Positions 10,751-21,070 of a DNA stretch of 64,000 bases are shown one piece after another. The first letter of the stretch is position 1; each line of letters starts with the position of its first letter. The notes under the pieces are model-generated. The model was not told the DNA's origin, did no database searches, and saw only the letters and a program-made list of their open reading frames with translations. A program made the translations under genes and the position numbers. Origin of the DNA: Cyclina sinensis (taxonomy: Eukaryota; Mollusca; Bivalvia; Venerida; Veneridae); contig JAAONU010000004.1 in the NCBI GenBank assembly GCA_012932295.1, positions 22,452,872-22,516,871 of the forward strand, read 5' to 3'.

Positions 10751-11269
10751 CATACTAAAAGCTACATTTGACCTTTGGTCATGTGAGCTAAAAACAGTTG
10801 ATATGAAAAAGTCCAGCAATAGTTTTCATTAGTTTGTTTCAACAAATAAGGAAAGTATATTTTCCATTCGTTTTTTCTGTTATTCAAAAAGCTGTGAATA
10901 TAGAAACTTACAGTGAATAATACTGCCAAAAGAGTATAAAAATAATATTGTACTAGACATGGAACTATACTAGTCCTGATGTGCAACAAATTTAATACTG
11001 TGACCCTGACGTCAAGACCTGTTGAACTTACCATACTATTTGTAAACTCTAGTTTAAGTAGTAAACAATGAAAGGTGTCAAAAAAGCTTCTTAAACTGCA
11101 ATCATAGACTTTTACTTTCTTATGAATCTTACCAAGCCAGGTTCTAAAATATCTAGAACTATTGCTGAATGCGATTCATACCCCCACCAATGTCATTGAT
11201 AGATGGTGACTTGGATATTTCAATAGATGGAAAGAGGGAAAACTTTCAGGGCATAAAATAGTTGTGTTT

Positions 11270-12770
11270 GAAAACAAGAGGGCCATGATGGCCCTGTATC
11301 GCTCACCTGAGTATGACTGCTTTTAACAAAGATGATATGGACCTGGTTAATTGACCCCAGATAACCCATATTCAAAACTTGACCTAGAAATTATTGAAAC
11401 AACCTTTCTGACAAATTTTCAGATTATTTAGACTAAAAATGTTACCTCTAGAGTGTTTACAATGTTTTTCCATATTTGGGCTCTGTGACCAAGTTTTTGA
11501 CCCCAGATGACCCGTATTCGAACCTGAGCTAGAAATCATCAAAATAACCTGTCTGAAAAATTTCCAGGATATTTGGACTGAAAATGTAACCTCTAGAGTG
11601 TTAACAATGTTTTCATATTTTTGGGCTCTGTGACCTAGTTTTTGAACCCAGATGACCTTTCTGAAAAATTTACAGATAATTTGGACTGAAAATGTTACCT
11701 CTCCTTCTACAAGAAGATTTGCAAAGTTTTCACTATATAAGCCTATGTAAAACCAATGACCCCTTGGGTGGGGCCAAATTTGACCCCAAGGGTAAAATTT
11801 GAACAAACTTGGTAGAGGTCCACTAGACAATGCTACATAACAAATCTTAAGGCTCAGGCCCTTGTCGATTTTCAATGTTTTCCCTGTGTAAAATCAATTG
11901 ACCCCTGGGGTGGGGCCAAATCTGACCCCATGGGCACAATTTGAACAAACTTGGTAGTGGAATAAAGGACAATGCTACATATTAAATCTTAAGGCTCAGG
12001 GCCTTTTCGTTTCAGACAAGAAGATTTTCAAAGTTTTCCCTATATAAGTCTATGTAAAATCAATTGATCCCTGGAGCAAGGCAAAATTTGATCCCAAGGG
12101 CATAATTTGAACAAACTTGGTAGAGGTCCAGTAGACAATGCTACATTCCGAATATTAAGGCTCTGTGCCTGGTGGTTTCAGACAAGAAGATTTTCAAAGT
12201 TTTCCCTATGTAAAATCAATTGACCCCTGGGGTGGGGCCAAATCTGACCCCAGGGGCATTATTTGAACAAACTTGGTAGTGGTTTATTAGACAATGCTAC
12301 ATATTAAATCTTAAGGCTCAGGGCCTTTTCGTTTCAGACAAGAAGATTTTCAAAGTTTTCCCTATATAAGTCTATGTAAAATCAATTGATCCCTGGAGCA
12401 AGGCCAAATTTGATCCCAGGGGTATATTTTGAACAAACTTGGTAGAGGTCCAGTAGACAATGCTACATACCAAATCTTAAGGCTCTGGGCCTTGTGGTTT
12501 CAGACAAGAAGATTTTCAAAGTTTTTCCTTTAAGTTGCCATAGCAACCAGAGTTCTCGATTGAATTTAATTCTTTGAACAACTTTGGTAGAGCTTCGTGC
12601 TAGGAACACCCCAGGAAAATTTCATCACTTTTGGTCCAGTGGTTTAGGAGGAGATGTTGTTTAAAGGAAAATGTTGACGCACTAACGCACTCACGCACTA
12701 ACGCACGACGACGGACAAAATGAGATTACAATAGCTCACATGAGCACTTCGTGCTCAAGTGAGCTAAAAA
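11270..12770 (+). mobile_element. Dispersed repeat element 'AACAAGAGGGCCATGATGGCC...' with terminal stem-loop
   Basis: It opens with AACAAGAGGGCCATGATGGC and CCTGTATCGCTCACCTGAG. Two units follow around TTTGACCCCAGATGACCC, then about six 150-170 bp units around TCAATTGACCCCTGGGG...CAATGCTACATA. It ends with CGCACTAACGCACGACGACGG and a strong stem-loop TAGCTCACATGAGCAC/GTGCTCAAGTGAGCTA (about 12731-12767). I recognise this as a repeat type common in bivalve genomes. The class is uncertain: non-autonomous, with no transposase. A truncated copy lies at 44570-44880 and a decayed one at 39750-40560. A 163-codon minus-strand frame inside (11384-11875) is repeat-derived. Confidence 0.7.
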
Positions 12771-12779
12771 TTCATTGTC

Positions 12780-13570
12780 AAATATTTGATCTTCAAGTGT
12801 GACCTTGACCTTGAGCTAGTACAAGGTCAACATGGGTTTTGCACATCGCTATCATGAGGTGGACATTTGAGCCAAGTTTGAAAAAATCTTTCAGTGGGCA
12901 TAAAATTTAAACAGGGGACATGAAAATTCATCTGACATTCCAATGTGACCATGACCTTTACCTGACACAAGGGCAACATGGGTACTGCACATTGCTTTGT
13001 TGGGTTGAATATTTGAGCCAAGTAAGAACAAAATCCTTCAAGGGGAAAAGAATAAACAGAGGAAACAAGACACATTGTCTTTATTTTATTGTCTGATATT
13101 TGACCTTTGGTGTGAGCTTGACCTTGAGCTGACACAAGGGCAATATGGGTTATGCGTATTGCCTTGTTGAGCTGAACATTTGAGCAAAGTTATAAGAAAA
13201 TCCTTGTCTTATAATTCATTGTTAAATATTTGATTTTAAAGTGTGACCTTGACCTTGAACTGGTACAACTAGTATGTTTTCTGCAAATTGCTATCATTAG
13301 CTGAACATCTGAGCCAAGTTTGAAGAAAATCTTTTAAGGGGTATAGGATTTACAGAGCGGACCCGAAAATTATCTGACCTTCCAGTGTGACCTTGACCTG
13401 ACACAATGGTAACATGTGTTCTGCACATTCCCATTTTGAGGTTAACATCAAAGTCAAGTTTGAAAAAAATCCTTCCATTAGTATATGATTCACTGAGCGG
13501 ACAAGGTGGAGATGGACCGACTGACCGACGAGACAAAGCGATTCCAGTATCCCCTCCCCCCCAACAAACA
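12780..13570 (+). repeat. 'GTGACCTTGACCTTGAGCT' tandem repeat
   Basis: About four degenerate units of 140-190 bp built on GTGACCTTGACCTTGA, ACACAAGGGCAACATGGG, CTGCACATTGCT and GAGCCAAGTTTGA. They end in GGACCGACTGACCGACGAG and a C-rich run near 13551. The core contains TGACCTTGA, the reverse complement of TCAAGGTCA, at 12800, 12806, 13119, 13244, 13250 and 13388. Open frames here on the minus strand (12827-13135, 13297-13731) are by-products of the repeat. Confidence 0.7.
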
Positions 13571-14371
13571 CATTCCGTGGTGGGGGTATTATGAATTGTA
13601 TAAAAAGCAAAGTATAATCTAAGTAATTTCTGAGGTCCATAACAAGTTGAAAACTTCCTCAATGGGATAAATATGACAGAAAACTGTAGGATTTTTATGT
13701 TCATGCAAAGCATCCCAGCAAACATACCCATATCGGACCGATATCGGGTAAATGATGGAATATCGGCACTGCTTTTTGATATTGGACCGACATCGGCCCG
13801 ATATTGACTTTATTCGGGGTCTTTCAAATTTCTATATGAAAGACCCTGATTTATTCTTTAAAACTTGATTTTTTGCCATGTAGACTTTAATGAAAAAAAA
13901 AACGCCACATAAAATGCCAAATTTTGAGGACTACGGCCTATTTCTGACTTGTAGAAATACTACAAGAATCATTTTACGTGTCTTAATTCTACATGTACAC
14001 CGGCTACATCCGGAGACTTGAATTTGGAAACTTTCGCGGCTAATAAGCCAAACAAGTAAGCAAGTTATTAAAAGAGCAATTTGTGTAATTAATTTGTTAA
14101 GTAATAGATGCATGTCAATGTCTTTTTTAATTTGTATTAGTATTGACATTTTTGTATATTACTCGATGCAGGAAAAGTACGAACTATTGTTAAAGTAATG
14201 TAATTTCGCGACTGTTTTGATGGGTTACATAAAATTATTTTTTAAATACTGCTCTAGTCTGGAAGAGATTATGTCAATTTTAATGATTTTTATATAAATT
14301 TGTTAATATTGAATCATTACAACTAGATTTCTTTATACACTAATAAGATGTTGTATATATGTCTTTTTCAG

Positions 14372-14544
14372 ATGCTCAAATAAAAAGCAAAAATGCTCAG
14401 TTCCTGATGTACAGTTTCAGTGCTGGGGGTGGTTTCGTCTTGCCAGCAATCGAGATGGTAGCTGCAAGACACATCAAAAGGCTTCTCCATTAGAAACCAG
14501 TGGGAATGACGTGTCTAACATTCAGTCGGATTTGTATATGGCAG
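14372..14544 (+). CDS. Possible exon inside the CCCAGCAAAC element (Cys/Trp-containing)
   Basis: A strong acceptor (TATATATGTCTTTTTCAG) precedes 173 open bases and a weaker donor (GGCAG|GTTGTG). Read from its second base it encodes CSNKKQKCSVPDVQFQCWGW and then a Ser/Asn/Asp-rich tail ending DLYMA. It ends in phase 1, and an acceptor at 14992 (AACTTATCCAG) continues in phase 1. I do not recognise a family. It may be a captured host exon, a relic of the element's own gene, or chance; the clustered Cys and Trp residues and the good acceptor argue mildly against chance. Confidence 0.3.
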
Positions 14545-14991
14545 GTTGTGTTGGACAATCTCAATTTAGAATGTGTTAGAAATTTGAAAAATTCTTTCCA
14601 GGATGAGACCCTCAGATAAACTTCAGTTTGTTGAAACAACTCATTTCTTGCAACTTGCTACTAGTTCAATTACTCAATTGACCTTTGTTACTCTGATCGA
14701 TATTTTGAAGTGTGCAAATACACAGTTTTTGACATTGTCATTTGTATATATACATGTATTTATCTTTTGCTTATTACTGAATCTTTTATAATAGTAAGAA
14801 TTTATTCATTTCAAGGTTTCTTAATTTTCTGTTTCACTTTGTTTTAAAAACAAGTGTTATACAGAGATTTGTATTGCATTTTATGGTAAATGTTTGAGGA
14901 ATCTTAACATTCTCTTTTGTATTTTTATTGCATTTGTTTTCTTCATTTTTACATAATAATATGAATGTGTGTGTTTTTTAAACTTATCCAG

Positions 14992-15062
14992 CATCTTGTC
15001 AGAAGAAATTATCTCTCTCTGTACTCAGACTGAATTTCATCACGATGAATCTTGAGAATTAA
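14992..15062 (+). CDS. Possible terminal exon paired with 14372-14544
   Basis: The acceptor TTTTTTAAACTTATCCAG is followed by a phase-1 continuation encoding A-S-C-Q-K-K-L-S-L-S-V-L-R-L-N-F-I-T-M-N-L-E-N and a TAA stop at 15060-15062. Phase agreement with the upstream candidate is the only support. No AATAAA is evident before the nested MITE at 15105. Confidence 0.25.
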
Positions 15063-15104
15063 AGAAGCAATTATCAATTTGAAATAGTTTTGTTGTTTAT
15101 ATAT

Positions 15105-15539
15105 TTAAAGAGGCTGTACTCCAGATTTGACATAAAAAATTTTTTTCATAAATTATATATTAAGATGCCGTGGGCTTATAACAACATAATATTTTACTTC
15201 AAAACTGATTATAAAAGTCAAAATAGAATAAAAAAATATTTTCGCTCCAGCCTGTTTTGAACTCTGGACCCTCATGTTAACAAAATATTTCCAACGCTTA
15301 TACTGTCACCACCATCGCCGCATGTGATATTACAAATATTTATTTAAATCTTATACGATATAGTTATACCGTCGCGTTACGGTATAGCACTTTAAAAGGG
15401 AAAAAAATCAATTTATAATGTAATTATTTGACTTATTTTTTGTCAGTAAGTTATTTTTTAAGCATTAGTCATAAATATTACAAGAAATTTATAATAGAAG
15501 AAAACTTTTTTTTTGTCATCTGGAGCACAGCCCCTTTAA
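15105..15539. mobile_element. MITE nested in the CCCAGCAAAC element
   Basis: The left end TTAAAGAGGCTGTACTCCAG and the right end CTGGAGCACAGCCCCTTTAA form roughly 26-bp inverted repeats with a few mismatches. The interior contains, on the minus strand, a tRNA-like stretch ending GTCCAGAGTTCAAAACAGGC, which resembles a B-box. Nesting shows that it inserted after the host element. Confidence 0.65.
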
Positions 15540-15839
15540 GGATAAAACATCTCTAATTAAATACTGTATAAAAGCAATGTAGGCATTGCATCGGCTAATG
15601 ATCTGTTGCCAGATATACATCCGATATCGGACCGATATCGAGCCGGGTTGCACTACCGACATCGGGCCGATGTACATGCCGACAGCGGACCGACATTGCA
15701 AAATATATCGGGCCGATGTCGGACCGATATGTATTGTTTGCTGGGATATAGCCATTTCCACATCTGTATCTTTAACAAGCCACTTGTTGCTGTTCTACTG
15801 TTGAACAACCACACACTGGAAAGTAACAAAAAATGACAT

Positions 15840-17105
15840 GTTTGAAATCTAGGAAGACATATTAATTCAATTACCTGCATCTACAGTTCTTTGACAATGC
15901 CATAGAATTACTTAATTCTTCACAGTAGATGTTCAAACTATTTCAAGTTTAAAGTATTGCAATGTTTCTTAGAACAGAATGATATTTACTTATTTGATTG
16001 TTTATACTGAAAAAAGGTTTAAGAACAAACATTATAACAAGTATTACCTAAATACTTATGATTTCATAGAAAAGGCTGCTTTCAGTGCTCTAAATTTTTC
16101 CTATGATCAATGGTGGTAACCAAGATTTTGCTCAAATGTGACCAAGACTAAGAGCTGGTAACTATTGTGTCAAACCTTCAGACCAAGTTTCATAAACTAT
16201 ATACCCAATTTCCTTCAGGCAGTTCAAAAGTGACATTGACCTTGATCAGAGACAGTCAAAACCTGTGCTCTGTAGGTCATCTCATCATTCTGTCAAATAG
16301 TTTCAATTTCCTTAAAACAATTCAAGAGCTATGTTGTGTTACTATTTAACTGTACTTCCCAGTCTATTATTGGATCTATAAGTAAGATAAGAATATGAAA
16401 GATTCTTCCTAAAATTTTCATATAATTAAAAGTTTAAAACATTTCAATAAGTTGCCATGCATTATTGCCAGATTTCAACATTAGGTATCTAATAAATGAA
16501 ATACGATAATATATTTATTTTATTTCAGTTAATAAACAAGCTATAAATGAAGGTGCTTCTTATAGATACTTATAAAAGTCTGAAATGACTATGGTCTTTA
16601 TGTTACAAAGACCATAGTTACTTCAGATTTTTAAAGGAGTAATTCATAATTAGGCACGCTTTCAAAAGTAATTGAAGATTTCAACAAAATTGAAGACTGA
16701 TGATATAAACAGATTTTCATATTTTATGACAAAGACAAAGACCCCAACCTTTTTGAGTTCCAAACTGAACTAAGATGTTTCTCTTGCTCACACCTAGTAG
16801 ACAGCCTTCTTGGCCAACACTTAAGTTGTAATAAGTACATTTGTATAAAGAAATTTGTTTGAGCATCTACTATCATACTATAAAACATATTCTATCAAAA
16901 GGCACTTTGCACTGGCAAACATAAGATGCCAAATAGTGAGCAAATATAGAAGTTATTTTTCTTTATCAAGAGATCATAATTCAAGTTAGATCTTACACAT
17001 GATAACACACCTTCTGTCAAAACTGAGTAAAACTGATTTAGAATTGTAGATGATAAAATTTTAAAGTATTAGATACAAATATGTGTAGATAGCAGATATT
17101 TCCTT
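15840..17105. other. Intronic DNA with one long imperfect hairpin
   Basis: No supported exon. At 16573-16634 the arms AAAAGTCTGAAATGACTATG and CATAGTTACTTCAGATTTTT close a stem of about 25 bp around ATGTTAC, with few mismatches. A TGACCTTGA element occurs at 16237-16245 in a GTGACATTGACCTTGATC context similar to the 12.8 kb repeat. Confidence 0.45.
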
Positions 17106-17113
17106 GTCCTTAC

Positions 17114-17726
17114 CAGGGATGGGTTACTTGTACTCAAGTACTATGAGTTAATTGTTTTTTCTTGAAATACACTATTTCTCAACAATCTTAATGACACCAA
17201 AGGTCCTTTCAAACTGGTTAAAGCAAGTTCAGCAAGTGTGAAAAATTGCTGTAGGCATGTTTTTATTGTCTTGTGTAGAGGAGAAACAGGTCATTTAAGT
17301 GGCTATTATGATATAATTACCTATAACACTAACAGTTTAATCTAATGTGGTCAGTATGCATGACAATCAAGGGTTCAGTTATTGTTGTGGTAAGTGGTTA
17401 ATGAACAAAATTTGACTTTTATCAAGCTTCCACTTTTGCAGTTGAAAGACTCTTTAGTATTATGGGGAAATTATTCTGTCCTGACAGATGCATTCTAAGC
17501 ATATTAAATTTTGGTCACATGTATGTTTGCCATGGTATTAAGCATGTGCTTGTAAAGTAATATAAGAGTTATGGATCTTATGAAGTACTTATTGTTTACT
17601 TATAAGTACTATGAGTACTACTCAAGTACCATTTAAAAATGTACTTGTACTTGCTGAGTAAGTCCTCAGTCATCAAGTACTTGAGTGGTACTTGAGTACT
17701 GATTCTCAGTACTTGACCCCTCCCTG
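17114..17726 (+). mobile_element. hAT-superfamily deletion derivative with 8-bp target duplication
   Basis: It starts CAGGGATGGGTTACTTGTAC and ends TACTTGACCCCTCCCTG, the CAGGG(G)TGGG-type inverted ends typical of hAT elements. It is flanked by GTCCTTAC (17106-17113) and GTCATTAC (17727-17734), an 8-bp target duplication with one mismatch, the length expected for hAT. Subterminal AGTACTTGAGTACTG repeats are visible at both ends. A piece of the transposase C-terminus survives inside (17429-17560). Confidence 0.85.
17429..17560 (+). pseudogene. hAT transposase C-terminal (dimerisation) fragment
   Basis: The open stretch encodes STFAVERLFSIMGKLFCPDR, continuing CILSILNFGHMYV, and ends at TAA (17558-17560). 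This matches the conserved C-terminal hAT dimerisation region, usually of the form SxxxVERLFSxxGxIxxxxRxxLxxxxxxxLxFL. The catalytic domain and zinc finger are absent, so it is a relic carried by a 613-bp deletion derivative and cannot act on its own. Confidence 0.75.
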
Positions 17727-17734
17727 GTCATTAC

Positions 17735-18902
17735 TGTCACAAAAATGATAAAGACATTATATGTTCTGGTTCTGTTGTCTAAAATTATTTAAATTAAATG
17801 TTTATGTGTATATAACTTGTGAATCAATGTCACAGTCAGTACACAGAAGAGCCATTTATTTACTGATTTGAATACAGAAATAGAGCAGAATCATTAAAAA
17901 AAGCACTGGATCTGCACTTGTTATACCGCAAGCCACTCTTTTTAACTACATTATGGTTATAGGACCAATTCTTTTCTTCCTAAAATGTTGACATTTTTGG
18001 GAAGGCTTTAAAATAAATATTGTTTATTTTCATAATCATGCTTAGTATTCAGACAATGATTTCATATAGTGGAAACATATAATTAAAACGATTTTGACTT
18101 CAATAAATATCTGCAGTGAATCAAAACTAAGAAGTAGCATAATGTTTAGTATCTTCAGTCTTGACTAATAGGCTACATTTGTAGCATTGACAACTAAGCT
18201 GCATTTATTAACTGGTATAATATGCTACACTACAAATTGTGAAGGAGATAACTGACTAATGACTCTATACCCCTTGATTTAAGGAAAGCATGTATATAAA
18301 CAGTATTAAACATACATTTAATGCTTTTTCTGAGACAGTTTTTAGGAGGGTCATTCATTGTATTATACAGAATTTTTACACTGTACAGAGCTGAGCAAAG
18401 TGTGAGAGAATCACTTCTAGTGAGGTCATATTATAAACAAGTTATAAATGAGTATTATCTAGTGTAGAATTAAAGTAGTGATAAGCGCAACATTTCACTG
18501 TAACTGGACTTTCCATATGGAAATGTATAACGTTATAATGAAACAAAACAACACACTGTTGACAGCCTGACAGGTCATCACCAGTTGCTACTACCTTGCG
18601 AATACTACCATTCACTCTCTCCTATATTTCTACTCTAGAACAATTACAATGTTCAGCTATATTTAGGTGGGAGCTAGAAAACAAATCTTGCAAATGGTCA
18701 AATTTAAAACACCATGATGAAACAAAGCAATTTGAAGGCCTTTGATTCCAAAATAAGTTTCACCTTAAGCAGTCAATATTATGGTCATGATTAAAAATGA
18801 GCAATGCATTGGTATACTTAGAATACTATATTCTTGATACTGGAAGAACTTGTAGAATATAGTCTACCTTTTTCTGATTTTTAATTATCCACAAGGGCAC
18901 AC
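17735..18902. other. Intronic AT-rich DNA, no feature
   Basis: No exon, repeat unit or long dyad that I could support. Interpreted as intron of the minus-strand gene, next to the exon at 18903-18964. Confidence 0.4.
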
Positions 18903-18964
18903 CTGTCCTTGACCCTCCTGAAGAGCTTGACCATGGCCCGATATTTTGGTTTCTTTTGAAGCCT
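18903..18964 (-). CDS. Short internal exon of the unidentified minus-strand gene
   Basis: On the minus strand an excellent acceptor (CCTTCTCCTGTTTACAG) is followed by 62 bases and a donor (GGACAG|GTGTGC). In phase 1 it encodes ASKETKISGHGQALQEGQGQ after a codon shared with the upstream exon. It ends in phase 0, which matches the start of the exon at 926-1025. Its start phase matches the end of the exon at 22375-22467. The composition (Gly, Gln, Ser, Lys) suggests a flexible linker. Two other frames are also open for part of the way: frame 0 gives RLQKKPKYRAMVKLFRRVKD before a stop, and another donor exists at the AAAAAG|GTAGAC site. The phase-consistent model is preferred but not proven. Confidence 0.45.
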
Positions 18965-19429
18965 CTGTAAACAGGAGAAGGTAAAATTTTCAGATAATCT
19001 TGATCTATTAAAAACAAATGAGGTAAATAATGCACTTTCCATGAACTGTCTGATCTTAAATGAGATAATATTCTCTCTTTAGGTAACTACCTTTTTGACC
19101 AGTTATTATATACCCATTTTCCAAATACAAAAATTACCATGTGAATCTCATGCCGTGTATGGATTATTCTGTATTTTATTTTAGAAAATGAAAATATGTT
19201 TTCCAGTAAATGTACTTTATTCAGATTAATACAGATATGCTGATTGAATCAACTGAAATTTCCACTCCTCTTTAAGGCTTTTCTAATAGCTTAAAGAAAA
19301 ATTGTATATTTCAATCTCTTTCTATCATAAAAACTCATTGACTGCCACAGGCATAAATCTATCTGTACGTTAAAGTTATATGAAATTTGTCAAACAAAAT
19401 ATATTTAAAAGATACTTTTTAAGTATAAA

Positions 19430-19527
19430 ACTATACTTAATATGAAAGTGTCCGTATCCTTATGCCGATCCGCATACTGTTCCGGTAATGGCGGTATGTC
19501 AATTCGACAAGCACGGCCACGGCGTTT
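19430..19527 (-). other. CpG-containing open segment, possible exon
   Basis: On the minus strand an acceptor-like GCTTGACAATTCAG precedes an open frame beginning KRRGRACRIDIPPLPEQYAD. The patch has several CpGs in AT-rich surroundings. It lies between the exons at 18964 and 22375 on the same strand. Including it would disturb the otherwise matching phases unless the donor is chosen to suit, so I leave it unassigned. Confidence 0.2.
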
Positions 19528-19734
19528 CTGAATTGTCAAGCACAAACAATACGAAGCAATATGTAACCCGTATCAAATGATGAAGTTCTGGTACAACTAC
19601 CAAAACACTTAAAATATTTATCCAAAATTTCCTCGAATATTTATGAAATGTTGCCAAATAGGCTCCTAACTGGAACGTCCTCAACTTGTTTACTTTTCAA
19701 ATGACAGCTGAGCGTGCAACTGTTGGTGACATCA

Positions 19735-20867
19735 AGTGTTTCTTGGATCAGGTCATTTCTTTATGGTCGCACCCAGCAGGTTGCGGTAGAAGGTCAAAAC
19801 TCGGAAAGCCTACTAGTCCTATCAGGTGTCCCCCCAAGGCTCGGTCCTTGGGCCTTGCCTATTCCTGTCATACATTAACGACCTACCTGACAGTGTAAAG
19901 GGCAAAGTTAGTCTATTCGCAGACGATACAATAGTATATCTAACCATCAAATCCACCCGAGATGCCGAAACCCTTCAAAATGACCTTCATAGTCTTGAAA
20001 ACTGGGAATCTGATTGGTCCATGGAATTCAACCCTGATAAATGTGAAATCCTTAGAATCAGCCGAAAAAAACATCCTATCATATTCCCTTGCAAACTTCA
20101 TGGTATTGAACTGAAAACCACAGAGGCAGCTAAATATTTAGGCGTAACAATAAGTAAAGATCTTTCCTGGACCAATCACATCAACAACATAACATCTAAA
20201 GCCAAAAATTCACTCAGGTTCATTAAAAGAAATGTTAAAACTTCAAATAAAAAGGTCAAAGAAACTGCCTACAAAACTTATGTAAGGCCCCAGTTAGAAT
20301 ACTGTTCTACGGTTTGGCATCCTTGGCAAAAATATTTAATCTATAAATTAGAACAAGTTCAAAGATCTGCCGCAAGATATGTAACTAATGATTATAATTA
20401 CACCTGTAGTATGTCCCAAATGTTGTTGGATCTAAAATGGCAAACCTTAGAACAAAGACGTAACATCAGCTCTGTCACTTTTTTGTATAAGATCCAACAC
20501 AATCGTGTTAGGGTTGACCATCACCACCTGACACCCACACGAAACCTGAACTATCTTATACCACATTCAAGGACACAATATCATTCCCACTCATTCTTCC
20601 CAAGAAGTATTCGTCTGTGGAATGGTCTACCTGTGTCCTTGCAAGCTAGTCCCAGTATAGACACCTTTACTGGGCAGCTGCATCCTTTCCACCAGTTCTA
20701 AATCTAAACACTGTTTTTACCTTTTTAACTTTAGTTGTGTAGTCTCTTTTATTTTGAAATTCTAGTAACTTTGCACTTAACATATCTTAACAGCTATTCC
20801 CAGACAACGCGCCTGCTTAGTATAATCAATTGTTGATTGTGAAGAAGTACAATGTAGATGTAGATCA
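19735..20867 (+). pseudogene. 5'-truncated LINE reverse transcriptase, copy 2
   Basis: Same family as the copy at 1650-2890 but on the plus strand. Homology starts near 19735 (VSWIRSFLYGRTQQVAVEGQ). A sixth C in the run at 19830-19835 shifts the frame just before motif B; the remainder (PQGSVLGPCLF, YINDLP, FADDTIVYLTIKS, YLGVTIS, YVRPQLEYCSTVWHPWQKYL, SFFPRSIRLWNGLP) reads open to the stop at 20699-20701. The 3' untranslated part shares CGCCTGCYTAGTATARTCA with copy 1 and ends in a TGTAGATGTAGATC microsatellite-like tail near 20867. Apart from the single indel and the truncation the ORF looks intact, so the insertion appears fairly recent. No endonuclease or ORF1 is present. Confidence 0.9.
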
Positions 20868-21070
20868 CTCGCACCTGGAATTTTAGTCTGGAACACGTTT
20901 ATTATCTGTACGTTATAGCTCTACAAAATACATATTTTAACTCAGTCTTAATAACGCCTCCTCTCGGAACGCTGTAAATAAACAAATATTTAAAGTTGAC
21001 TGACGAACAGTAATTACTGAAAAATAACGGCATAATAAAAAATCTCTAAATCATTATAGATAAAATAAAG

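Larger units (their letters stand above)
13714..15745. mobile_element. 2.03-kb element with CCCAGCAAAC inverted ends and CCGATATCGG subterminal dyads
   Basis: The left end reads CCCAGCAAACATACCCATAT. The right end, reverse complemented, reads CCCAGCAAACAATACATATC. Both ends continue with repeated dyads of the type ATCGGACCGATATCGG (13732-13810 and 15615-15732). The ends therefore form inverted repeats and the subterminal blocks are repetitive, as in DNA transposons. No convincing target duplication is visible (flanks GCAT and ATAT). The interior holds a hairpin GGTCTTTCA/TGAAAGACC (about 13818-13846), two possible exons (14372-14544 and 14992-15062) and a nested MITE (15105-15539). No recognisable transposase. 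Superfamily not assigned. Confidence 0.65.

Noticed and set aside
11384..11875. 163-codon minus-strand ORF
   Set aside because: Entirely within the AACAAGAGGGC dispersed repeat; internal peptide repeats mirror the DNA units.
13297..13731. 144-codon minus-strand ORF
   Set aside because: Covers the GTGACCTTGACC repeat and a C-rich run; no domain, overlapping frames equally open.
15850..15950. Additional exon of the minus-strand gene (donor ATGCAG|GTAATT)
   Set aside because: Open only in a phase that does not fit between the flanking exons, with a poor pyrimidine tract.
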